The notes beneath the pieces were generated by a model, which made no database searches, had not been told where the DNA came from, and saw only the letters and a list, made by a program, of their open reading frames with translations. Positions 55,001 through 64,000 of a stretch of 64,000 bases of DNA are shown in pieces. This stretch comes from Diacronema lutheri. Lineage: Eukaryota > Haptophyta > Pavlovophyceae > Pavlovales > Pavlovaceae. The stretch lies in contig JAGTXO010000042.1 of assembly GCA_019448385.1 (NCBI GenBank), forward strand, positions 1 to 64,000, given 5' to 3'. The position numbers and the translations under genes are program-made. The first letter of the stretch is position 1; each line of letters starts with the position of its first letter.

Positions 55001-58000
55001 CGCCGCTGCCGCTGCCCGATACGCCCGCGCGCCGCTTCTGCTCGTCGCGCGTCTTGCGGAACTGGGCGACGAGGTCGCTGCTCACGTTGGCCTCAGGCTC
55101 CCACGTGTCGGCGCTCTCGTCGTAGCCCCGCCACCTGATCCGGAACTGGAACGTCACCTTCTTGCCCGCCTTGCGGCGCTCGTCGACGACCGCCTCGACC
55201 TCGTACGTGCGCGCCTCCTCGTCGACGCTCGCGCCCGCCGCGCTCGCGCCCGTGTCCGGCCACCCAGCGACCGTGCCGCCCAGCCTCTCGGCGGCCGCGC
55301 GCAGCTGCCGCTCGCGCTGGGCGGCCGCGGCGCCTCGCGCGACCAGCGCGGGCAGCATGCCCGCGCCGCCCGCGAGGCCGTGCGCGCCGACGCTGGCGGT
55401 CATCAGCGCGTCGAGGCACGCGAACGTTGCGAGCGCACGCGCGCCATCGTCGCCGCCGCGCGGCTGCGAGCGCACGACGGGCGATGGCCGCGGCTCCCCC
55501 TCGGCCGCGAGCAGCGGCCAGATCGCACTGGCCAGCGCGACGGCATGCGCGCCGACCGCGACGGCCACGTCCGCGTCGAGCGGCGCAAAGTCGTAGCGCA
55601 CGAGCGCGGCCGGGCGCGAGTCGTCCGTCGGCCGGTCGGCGACGAGCAGCCCGACCGGGCGCGGCGGCTCGCCGGACGGCGCGGCGACGGGCACGCAGAG
55701 GAGCACGACGAGCAGGCGCGGCGTGCCGCCGAGCAGCGCGCGCGCGGCATCCGCCCCGTCGGCTCCGCCGCGCGCGGCCGCGGCGAGCAGCTCGGCCGCG
55801 CGCGTCGGGCCCAGCGCCGTGCGCGCGTCCTTGCGCGCGCGTGCGCGGGCCGTGTACGCGGCGCAGGCGTCGTCGAGCACCGCCGCGCTGGGCGCGGTGC
55901 CAGTCGTCGCCCACGCGCGCAGCGCGTCGCGCACCCGCGTGACGATCGCCTGGTCGACCGCCGCCTCGCCGGCAGCGTGCGCCGGCGCGCACGCCGGCGG
56001 TGCGGCGGCAGGCGCGAGCGCGGGCGCGCCGTCGGCGCCGTCAACGCCGACGGCGCCGTCGGCGCGCCGCCACGCGAGCTTCGCCTCGATCTGCTGCCGG
56101 ACGGCGTGGCAGTGCCGGTCGATGCCGCGCGCGTCGTCGAGCGCGGCCAGCGCGTCCTCAGCGGCGGGACGGCCGCTCGCGTCCGCGACGGCCTGCAGGC
56201 AGAGCAGCGCGGCCGCACGCGCGTTGCACGCGCTCTGCGGCTCGGGCGCGAGCGCGAGCTCGAGCTCGAGCGGCGACGCGCCTCGCGCCGCGGCGATCGC
56301 GTCCATCAGCACGTCCAACCGCTGCACCAGCGCCCTGTGCGCGTCGCGCGGCGCGCCCGTCGACGGCGCGCGCGAGCGCGTCGCCACGAGCCCGAGCGCG
56401 CGCGCCGGCGCGCCCGCCGGCGTGTGCAGCACGAGCAGCGCCGCGCCCGCCAAGCTCGCGTTGCGCGTGACGAGCGCGAAGATGCGCGTCGCCTCGTGCG
56501 CGCCCACCGACGCCCAGATCGCAGCGCGATCGGCGTCCGTCTGCGCGTCGCACAGGTCGCGCACGTCGTCCGGCGCGAGCAGCGCGCCGCCGCCGGCGGA
56601 GCGCGCGACGATCGCCCGCGCCTCCGCCACGAAGACGGCCTGCGGCAGGTCGGCGTGGCGCGCGTCGACGATGGCGCGCGTCGCGTGCACGCCGAGCTCC
56701 ACGCCGCGGTAGAAGGCGCGCGCGTTGGCCGCGCGCGCGTGCGCCGGCCGTCCGTCCGCGTTGCGCCTCGCGCGCGCCTGCTTGCTCGTGCGCGCGAGGC
56801 CGTCGCGTGGCGGTGGCGGCAGCGTGGCGAGGAAGCGCGCGGCGGGCGGCGGCGCGCGCACGCCGCGCTGCCGCCGTGCGATGGCCGCGAGCCGCCGGCC
56901 CGCCGCGCTGCCGCCCGCGCCGACGTGCTGCCGGCGGCCGAGCGCCGCCGGTGGCGGCGGCGGCGGCGGCGCGGCGGCGGGCGGCGGCGCGACGGCGGGC
57001 GGCGGCGCGGCGGCGGGCGGCGGCGCGGCGGTGGGCGGCGGCGCGGCGGCGGGCGGCGGCGCGGCGGCGGGCGGCAGCGGCGGCGGCGCGGCGGCGACGG
57101 CAGCACCAGTCGGCTTGTCCGCCCACGCACCCGAGACTCTGTCCCAGACCTTGCCCCATGGCGCGCGCCCACGCGGCCGCGCGAACTGCCCCGGCTCGAG
57201 CGCCTGGCCGCGCTTGGCGGCGGCGGCGGCGGCAGGGGGCGGGCGGCCGGCGCGCCAGTCGAAGACAGGTGCAACCGTGGCGGCAGGCGCCGAGTGCCGC
57301 GCGTCGGTCACAGAGCGCGTGGTGCGCGCGGCGACCGTGGCACGCCTGGCGGGCGGGCGGTGAGCAGCGCCCGCCGGCGCGCCGGCGGGCGCGGCCGCCT
57401 CGAGCCCGGCGGAGGCGCCGCGCTTGCGCTTGCGCGTGCCGCCGCGCGTGCGCCTGCGCGCGCGCCCGCCGCGCGCCCGTTCGGCCTGCGCGTCGCCAGC
57501 CGCGTCGCCGGCCGCGTCGCCGCGCCGCACGTAGACGACCGCGAACGCCTCCTCGCCGGTCCCGTCGACGCCGCCGCGCGCGCGGCGCAGGACCGACCGC
57601 CACTGCAGCCGCCGCGCGCGGCCGGGCTCGCACGCAAACCAGCGCCCACCGCGCCTGACGACGGCCACAAAGTCGTCGTCGCGCCGCCCGCGCCGGCGCG
57701 TGCGCAGCAGCACGCACTGCACGTCGAGCCAGCCCTCGTGCCAGTCGGCCGTGCTGGGGGCGACGCGAATCGACTGCGGGAGCTCGACGCCAAAGCCGGC
57801 GAGGCGCACGATGTGCGCGACGATGACGCTCGAAATGGCGGGGGCGCTCGACGGGTCGCCCGCTGCAGCGAGCACCGCCCCGCCCCAGTGCTCACGCGTG
57901 ACGCAATCCGCGTCCTCGACGTGCACGTGCGCCACGCTCGCGCCGAGCTGGTGCAGCAACGCGCAGATGTCGGCGTCGACCGTCCTCTCCTCCTCGGCCG

Positions 58001-61000
58001 CCTCGGCCGTGCCGCGGGCGGCGGCGTCGCCTGCCGGCTGCCCGAGGTACGCGATCGCCCGCTCGACGGCCGCGCGCTCCGCACGCGCTGCGCTGTCGAT
58101 CGCCGCATTGCCGACGGGCGCGCGCAGCGCCGCGATCGCGTCTTGCAACGCCGTCGCGTCGCCCGTCGCCGCCGCCGCCGTCACCGCCGCCGCGCTCGCG
58201 GTGCCGTGCGCGACGGCGTGCAGCGCGGCGGCGCGCGCGGCGGGGATGCGCCCGTCCAGCGCGAGCACGAGCGGCGGCCCGGCCGGCGTCTGCTGCCGCC
58301 GGTGCCGCCGGCTCGCAGCCGGGTGGTCGGCGCGCGCGCGCTCGAGCCGCGCGCGCCGCTCGACGACGCGCGCCCAGAAGGCCTGCACCCTCGGCTGCGC
58401 GAATGCAAGCCAGCCGGCGCCGCGCGTCACGACGTGCACGACGATCCGGTCCTCGTGCCTGAGGTACTGCACGTAGAGCGCTTTGCTCACGCCGAGGACG
58501 TGCATGCCGAGCTGCAGCTGATCGCGGTGCGGCTGCGGCGGCCCGTCCTCGTGCGCCGTGGCGCCCGCCTTGGTGAGCGTCTTCACCTCGACGAGGACCT
58601 GCTCGTTGTTTTCGGGGAGGATGGCGAGCCCGTCCGGCGAGAAGGCGAACGGCGCGCTCTTGTCGTGCGGGTCCGCACGCACCATCGGCAGGTTGCACAC
58701 GACGGTGATGCCGTACGCGGCCGCCAGCTTGCGCAGCGCGACGGCCTCGCCGAGGATGCCCGCGGTCGTCGCCTTGGTCCGCACCTCGCGCCGCCGCCGG
58801 TGCACGTACTCGTCGGTGAGCGTCTCGTGCGCGACGCCGGCGTTGTCGTTCACGACGTCGCCAACCTTGCTGCCCGTGACCTCCTCCCATCGCTCGTCGT
58901 GCCAGCGCGGGCTGCGCTGCGCGGGCGCGCCCGCGCCGACGGCGTCGAGCACGCGGCGCAGCGCTGTGCCGTCGGGCGCAGCAGGCACGCGCGCGCGGTC
59001 CTGGGCCTCGCGAGCGTCGAGGACGCGGCCCGTAGTGGAATCTTGGGGTAGGTCGAGCTTGCTCGCCTCGCCGTAGCGGCTCTCCAGCTGGCGCGGTGCG
59101 TCGGCAGGGCCGCCGTCCGTGCGCGCACCCGACGCGCCCGCCAGTGCACGCGGCGCAGCGTCCGAGGCGCCCGCCGCGCCCGCGCCGCCGCCAATCGCGC
59201 CAGCGCACGCGCGCGCCGCGACCTGCGGACGGCCAGCCGCAGGGACCTCGTCCGCTCGGCCGGCCGCTGCGTCGGCCGTCCGCTTGGCCACCTCGCGCAC
59301 GTCTCCGAGCGCGAGCGTGGCTGGCGCCGTCCAGCTCCCGTTGCGTTTGTCCCAACATTTGAGCAGCCCGCCAAGGAAGGGCGTGCCCGTCGGGCGGTCC
59401 TCGGGCACCTCCGCCAGGATCGCGTCGACGCGCAGCGCGGCCGCCACATCGCAGAACGCGCGCGCGGCGCGCGCCATCCGCTCGGCGCGCGCGCCGCCGT
59501 CGTCCGCCGCGCGGCGGATGGCGTGGCTCACGTGCGCGACGCGGAGCGAGACGACGGCGTGCGCCGGCGCGTCGGCGCCCGTGCCGAGCGTGTGCCGCCG
59601 GATGGCCAGCTGCCCATCGCCCATGCGCGGCGGCAGCGACGCGCACGCCGCGACGGTCGTCGTGCCGGCCGCGCTGTCGCACAGCCAGCTCGCCTCGCCG
59701 CCGCCCGCAAACTCAAAGGTCGCGAAGCCCTCGCGGCCGAAAAGCGCGACGAAGTGGTCGAGCACCGCCTTGTTGATCGCGCGCGCCGCCGGCCGCGTCG
59801 ATGCGCCGCGGGCAGCGCCACCCGCCGCGCCGCGCGCATCGCTGCACGTCGCAGGGCAGGTGCAGCCGGACGCGCGCACGCCGTCCGACCGCGTCCGCGG
59901 CAGCTCGAGCTCGCGCACCTTGGGGCAGAACCAGAGCGGGTTGGACGCCTCGAGGCACAGCACGACGAGCCGCCCGTCCGTGCCGGCCAGCGCGCGCGCG
60001 TCGCGCAGCAGCTCGACGGCGAGCTCGGACGTCGCCGCGTGCACCGCCGGCTCGCCCGTCGCGCGGTCGGGCGGGAAGAGGCCGCCGCCGACGAGCGGGC
60101 TGGGGCAGCGGCCGAGCATCACGAGAAGCGGCGGCGGCGGCGTCTGCGGCGCCTGCTGCCCGACCGCAGCCGCCGTCAGCCCGGCCAGGTCGGAGCTCGT
60201 GCGGAGGGCCTTGAGCGCGACGCGCGAGCCGGTGCCCGCCTGCTCGGAAAACGTGGCGAGCATGGCGCACGTGCTCGCCCTCGCGCCGCACTGCCAGCTG
60301 ACGCGCGCGAGGAGGCCTTCCAGCGTGTCGTTTTCGCGCGGCCGCGTGACCGCGTCGAGCGCCGCCGGGCCGAGCTGGAGGCTGCCGGGCGTGACGCACA
60401 GCACCGCCTCGTGGTAGGCGCGCAGCAGCTCCCTCGGCAGCTGCTCGGCGGGCGTCGCCGCCTGCCCGCCCACCCACCGTGCACCGTGGCCGCCGTCGCC
60501 CGCGCCCGCGAGCCGGACCGCCGGCCCGCCCGTGATCGCCGAGGTCGGTGGCGTGCCGAGCGCGTCGACGAGCGCGCGCACGGGCGCGACACGCCTGCGC
60601 GCAGCGTCCGCGCCGACGGCGAGCGCGGCGATCTGAGCGCCGTCCCATGCGCGCTCCCTCGCGTCGTCCCGCGCGGCCGCCGGCGCGGCGCCCGGCCGCG
60701 CGCCGGGCGGCACCGCGCACGCCGCCGCGACGACCTCCGCGCGCGCGCCGGCGGCGTCGGGCGCGTGCAGCTGCGCGAGCGCGCCAAAGAGCGCGGCGGC
60801 CGAGCGGTAGCGGCCGTGCGCCGCGACGAGCGCGTAGAGCACGCGCAGCGCGGCCACGCCCGCCTGGTCGGGCGCGTCGCCAGCGATTTGCTCGACCTCC
60901 CACGTGCGCGTGGGCGGCGGGCTGCCGTCGGCCGGGTCCGGACGCAGCGCCCACGCGCGCTCGACGATCGCGTTGAACACGCCGTGCGCGGCGCCCTCGT

Positions 61001-62618
61001 CAAACTCGGCGGCGCCCGCCGCGTGCGCGCACCACCCGTGCACGCGCGACGTGGGCGCGTCCACGGCGCGCTGCACGACGAGCACCGCCGGCCGGTCGAC
61101 GCAGCCGAGGCTCACCGCCGCGTGCTTGCCCTCGAGCAGCGCCGCCGCCGCAGCCTCGACCAAGGCGTCATCAGGCGCGTCGCCGACGACGACGGCACAG
61201 CCGTCGCCGTACTCGGCCTGCATCGCGGCGACGCACGACGCGACAAAGTCGCCGCCCGCGGCCGCCGCGTGTCGCGCCGCCAGCATCCGGCGCGCGATGG
61301 CAAGCCAGACGTACTCGGCCGGCGCGCGCGCGGCGCGCGCGCGAGGCGCGCCGGCCGCGCCGCGTGCGCCCGCGCGTGCGCCTCCAGCGGCCGCAACGGC
61401 CGAGGCGGCTGGAGCGGCGGTGAGCGTGCGCCGCGCGCGCTTCGCCGGCCGCGTGATGGGCGATGCACCCGCCATCGCACCGCCCGCAGCAGCCGGTGCG
61501 GCCGCCACAGCGCCCGCCGCAACGCCACTCGTCACGACGCCCGTGGCGGGCGGCGCGGCGGCGGACGTGGCCGCCTCGACGGGCGTCGCGCAACTACCGC
61601 CAGCGGTCGCGGACGCGCCCGGCGACGCGTCGGCGAGGAGGTGGCGCAGCACGCCGCGCGCGAGCGCGACTCGCACGGCGAGCGTCAGCGCGCGCAGGCG
61701 GTCGGAAGGCGAGGCGTCGCGCTCGGCGTCGGCGGACGTGGCGGCAGCAGGCGGGGCGGCGGGCGGCACGGCGGCGGGCTGGGCGGCCGTCGGCGCAACC
61801 TCGTCGGCCTTGGCCAGCCAGACGAGCCCGGCGACTGCGAGCACGACGCTGTACGCGCCGACATCGTCACCCGCAACGCGCGCCAGCCGGGCGTGGGCGT
61901 CGGCCTCGGACACGGCGACGTGGAAGAGCACGTCGTCGCGGGCAGCTTGCTCGGCAAACTGACGCAGCTGCTTGGCCATCGTCACGCCGGCGACGCACGC
62001 CTCGCCCGCCTCTGCCTCGACCTGCTCGTCCTGGCCGATGGCGGACGCGCCGGCCTCGGCGCCAGCGTCGAGTGTCCGGCGGCGCTCGAGGGCGAAGCCA
62101 CGCACACAGACGCGCTGGAGGCCGCCGAGCGCGCCCGCCTTCTCGTGCAGCGCGCACGACAGCTCGACCACCGAGTCCACGCGCCTCGCGGCGGCGCCCC
62201 CCCGCTCGCCGCGCGTGGCCGCGCGCACGACGAACACCGTGAATTGCGCGCGCTTCGCCGCGCGCGCCGACGCGCACGCGTGCTTCAGGAGCCGGCAAAG
62301 CGCGGGCCTTTGCGCCGCTGCGCCCCGCGTGCACAGCAGCAGTTGGCCGCGCTCGTCGCCCAGCTCCTGCTCGACGGCGGCCTCGAGCGCGTCGTCCGTC
62401 AAATCGCCGTGCTCCGTCGAGGCGAGCGCGCGCGCAGCCGCGAGCGCCAGCTCGCCTGCGCCCGCGCGCCGCCGGCGGCGCGCACCGGCGGGCGCGTGCG
62501 GCGCCGACGCGTGTGACGACGCCGCCGCGTCCGCGCGCGCACACGCGGCGCGCAACGCCTCACGCGCCGAGGCGGCCGCGCGCGCCCTGGGCGCGAGCTT
62601 CAAGAACGTGCGCGCGGC

Positions 62619-62691
<73 letters not shown>

Positions 62692-63722
62692 TCGCCCGCG
62701 TCGCCGGCCGGCGGCGGCGGTGGCGGCGGTGGCGGCGCGGCCACGGCGGCGGCAGCAGCGGCGGCGGCGGCGGTGGCGGCGGCGGCGGCGCCCAGCGCGG
62801 GCGGCGGCGGCGTGGCGGCGGCGGTGGCGGCGGCGGTGACGCCAGCGGCGGCCTTGGCGCCGCGCGTCTGCGGCGGCGTTTCGGCGCCATCGGGGCTGCC
62901 CCCGCCGCGCACCGCGCTCGTGACCGCGCAGACGCCGCCCGGCGCACGATCGCTGGCCGCGCCGGTCAGCGCGACGCGGAGGCGCTCGCCGACAGAGTAC
63001 ATGTCCGCCACGCTGAACGTGCGCGGCGCGGACGAGCAGCCCGCCGCGGCGAGCGCGTCGTTGAGCGCGCCCACTATCGCGAGGCCGCACGTCGCGCCAC
63101 GCTGCGCCGCCTCGTTGAGCAGCAGCGCGCGGCGCACGCGCGAAATGTCGAGACCCGCCGCGTGCAGCGTGGCAGTTATCGCCTTGGCGAGCATGAGCGC
63201 CTGCCTGCAGGGCGACGCGAGCGTGTCGACGAGCACCGCGTCGTAGCGATGCTCGCCCGCGCGCGCGACGCGCACAAGGCGCAACGCGGTGAAATGGCCG
63301 GAGGCGAGCTGCGCGCCGTCGTCACCGCCCGCGCCGCCGCGCTCGTCCGACGGGCTCCACACGCCGATGACAGCCTGCGTTGTCGCCTCGCTGCGCAGGC
63401 GGTGCAGCAGCGCGGCGCGCTCGGCGTCGTCCTGAAACACCGCGGGTTGCGCGGCGAGCGGCACGTGGCAGACATGCCCGCCGCCGGCCTGCCCGTGCAC
63501 GCGCAGCACGACCTCGCAGCACGCGTCGACGGTTGAGGCGAGCATGTCGCCGCTGGCGATGCGCTCCACCTCTGCCTGCGGGAGGCCGGCGCTCGCGGCG
63601 GCGGCGGCCAGCCGGCGCGCAGCCGCGTCGCCCGCCCACGCAAGCAGCGCCGAGTTGGCGGGTTGGAGGGGAAGCTCAAGGGCGGCTGGTTCGGTGGCGG
63701 TAGCCTCGTTGGCAACGGGCAC
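52045..63722 (-). CDS. Giant Ulp1 - YqaJ nuclease - chromodomain - Fanzor fusion protein, 5' end open
   Basis: Exon 1 runs from at least 63722 to 53898 and exon 2 from 53769 to 52045. The 128-bp intron (donor AAT|GTGCGC, acceptor CGCGCAG) is phase 0 and lies inside the Fanzor fold (APLRTHN|VPRNVRLAAS). At least 3,849 residues; the frame stays open to the window edge, so the start is not certain. In order: Ulp1-like protease (about 140-220; H143, D166, Q207, C212); Ala and Pro low complexity; further weak Ulp-like stretches; YqaJ/lambda-exonuclease-type nuclease (about 1,600-1,790; D1697, E1712, K1714); a USP-like strand pair (about 2,015-2,070); PPPAAA repeats; chromodomain (about 2,837-2,893); Fanzor (about 3,010 to the end). 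It looks whole. Whether it acts as one chain, is cleaved by its own protease or is made from several transcripts is unknown. Confidence 0.75.
52440..54700 (-). mobile_element. Fanzor (eukaryotic TnpB-like) RNA-guided nuclease module
   Basis: Fanzors are RuvC nucleases spread by transposons and viruses, and several are RNA-guided DNA cutters. The N-terminal helical part shows IAAAVHRLTTQAYRVINKVV, then PTKRWNYDRHTTRYFLVQIR and PPRYNVAPLRT. RuvC-I is AADPNMGNITTY (D3450), RuvC-II is VFVPEPYTSMHCS (E3632) and RuvC-III is HRDYNAARNIF (D3692), numbered from 63722. A zinc site is formed by the Cys after TSMH, LQRCG, and ICPAC. All three acidic residues are kept, so the nuclease is predicted active. 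The tail beyond about 52440 is an unusual acidic Asp/Gly run ending in a basic GPKRGRR. Confidence 0.85.
55045..55215 (-). other. Chromodomain
   Basis: EVEAVVDERRKAGKKVTFQF followed by RIRWRGYDESADTWEPEANV gives the full chromodomain pattern with its aromatic residues (Y/F, W and the Trp of DTWEPE). Such domains bind methylated histone tails and steer several mobile elements into heterochromatin. The order here is chromodomain about 120 residues before the Fanzor start. Confidence 0.88.
56960..57095. repeat. 18-bp repeats encoding PPPAAA
   Basis: About seven copies of a GGCGGGCGGCGGCGCGGC-like unit. On the minus strand they encode a Pro/Ala linker between the USP-like and later modules. Confidence 0.85.
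58370..58930 (-). other. YqaJ / lambda-exonuclease-type nuclease module
   Basis: SPRWHDERWEEVTGSKVGDV is the family start (W..R...tGS). The PD-(D/E)XK core is FAFSPDGLAILPENNEQVLV continued by EVKTLTK (D1697, E1712, K1714). HRDQLQLGMHVLG supplies the Gln of the last motif. Enzymes of this group resect DNA ends for recombination. All expected catalytic residues are present. Confidence 0.85.
62620..62835. repeat. GCG trinucleotide tracts encoding Ala and Pro runs
   Basis: An almost pure GGC/GCG array at about 62620-62695, with interrupted continuation to 62835. In the coding frame it gives a long poly-Ala with Pro stretches, directly after the Ulp1-like module. Confidence 0.9.
63060..63320 (-). 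other. Ulp1-like (C48) cysteine protease module
   Basis: SGHFTALRLVRV (His143), VLVDTLASP (Asp166) and NEAAQRGATCGLAIVGAL (Gln207, Cys212) give the His-Asp-Gln-Cys order and near-standard spacing (22 and 45 residues between; yeast Ulp1 has about 17 and 49). Such proteases act on SUMO or process transposon and virus proteins. Later stretches of the same frame (about 60,850, 56,210 and 55,420) look like degenerate relatives. Confidence 0.65.
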
Positions 63723-63749
63723 GTTGGCGGTGCGCGCGTTGGCGGCGGG

Positions 63750-64000
63750 CGCGGCGGCGATGGCTGGTGGGGCGGAAGACGCGCCCGCGGCGGCGGGCGC
63801 GGACGCGGCAGCGGCAGCGGCTAGTGGGGCGGGGAAAACGCCGTCGGTGGCAGGCGCGGAGGCGAATGCAGGAGCAACTAGTGGGGCGGGAAAATCGGCG
63901 GCAGGCGCGAAGGCGGATGCAGCAGCGGCTAGTGCGGCGGGGAAAACACCGTCGGCGGCAGGCGCGAAGGCGGATGCAGGAGCGCCCAGCGGGGCGCAGA
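63750..64000. repeat. Imperfect repeats of about 50-57 bp at the right edge
   Basis: Units with CTAGTGSGGCGGG, AAAA and GGCAGGCGCG start near 63821, 63878 and 63929, with a partial one near 63984. No stop of the giant minus-strand frame falls here, so the array may be coding and the gene may extend beyond the window. Confidence 0.7.

Noticed and set aside
55045-55215. Chromodomain as part of a chromovirus (LTR) copy
   Set aside because: No reverse transcriptase, RNase H, integrase, gag or LTR is visible near it.
53901-59051. 1,716-codon plus-strand ORF
   Set aside because: Antisense shadow of the giant gene, Arg-rich with no recognisable motif.

Overview
The window is nuclear DNA from a very GC-rich single-celled eukaryote. 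Most probably it is a flagellated alga of the haptophyte type, but that placement is inference. Compact spliced genes lie back to back on both strands. They include rotatin (centriole/basal body), QSOX, Rab11, an ATM-type PIKK, molybdenum cofactor sulfurase, the nucleoporin NDC1, UTP15 and a channel-like cyclase. Introns are few and short, most donors read GTGCG, and several introns are packed with C or G homopolymers. Because GC is so high, nearly every real gene casts long open frames on the other strand and in other frames; those shadows were left out. Exon joins were chosen so that phases agree and the joined protein stays aligned with its family. All were made by eye, without transcript data.

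Layout. Positions 1-2309 (+): an unrecognised Ala/Pro-rich protein starting in a 33-bp tandem repeat. 2524-13168 (-): rotatin, three exons, whose first intron holds about 12 tandem copies of its own 5' splice site. 13298-16140 (-): QSOX, two exons. 16283-17085 (+): Rab11, divergent from QSOX. 17395-32826 (-): an intronless ATM-like giant of about 5,140 residues whose kinase active site is lost. 32940-36536 (+): molybdenum cofactor sulfurase, divergent from it. 37127-41053 (-): a large low-complexity protein. 41401-41985 (+): a small unrecognised protein. 42197-44138 (-): NDC1, with UTP15 (44165-46059, +) starting only 26 bp away. 46165-50913 (-): a four-exon protein with a voltage-sensor-like region and a class III cyclase domain, tail to tail with UTP15.

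From about 50.95 kb the content changes to mobile-element material. A 672-bp element with perfect 42-bp terminal inverted repeats (50958-51629) carries a 109-residue zinc-knuckle gene and an array of a 14-bp motif. Beyond it, 52045 to the right edge is one giant minus-strand gene of at least 3,849 residues. Reading from its N side it holds an Ulp1-like cysteine protease, several weaker Ulp/USP-like stretches, a YqaJ/lambda-exonuclease-type nuclease, a chromodomain, and at its C-terminus a complete-looking Fanzor (eukaryotic TnpB) RNA-guided nuclease with its RuvC residues and zinc-binding cysteines. Fanzor fused to a chromodomain, a PD-(D/E)XK nuclease and an Ulp1-like protease is the most exciting object in the window.

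Two host-type enzymes look catalytically altered. The ATM-like protein has lost both kinase aspartates, and the cyclase has lost one metal-binding Asp and has Glu for the other.
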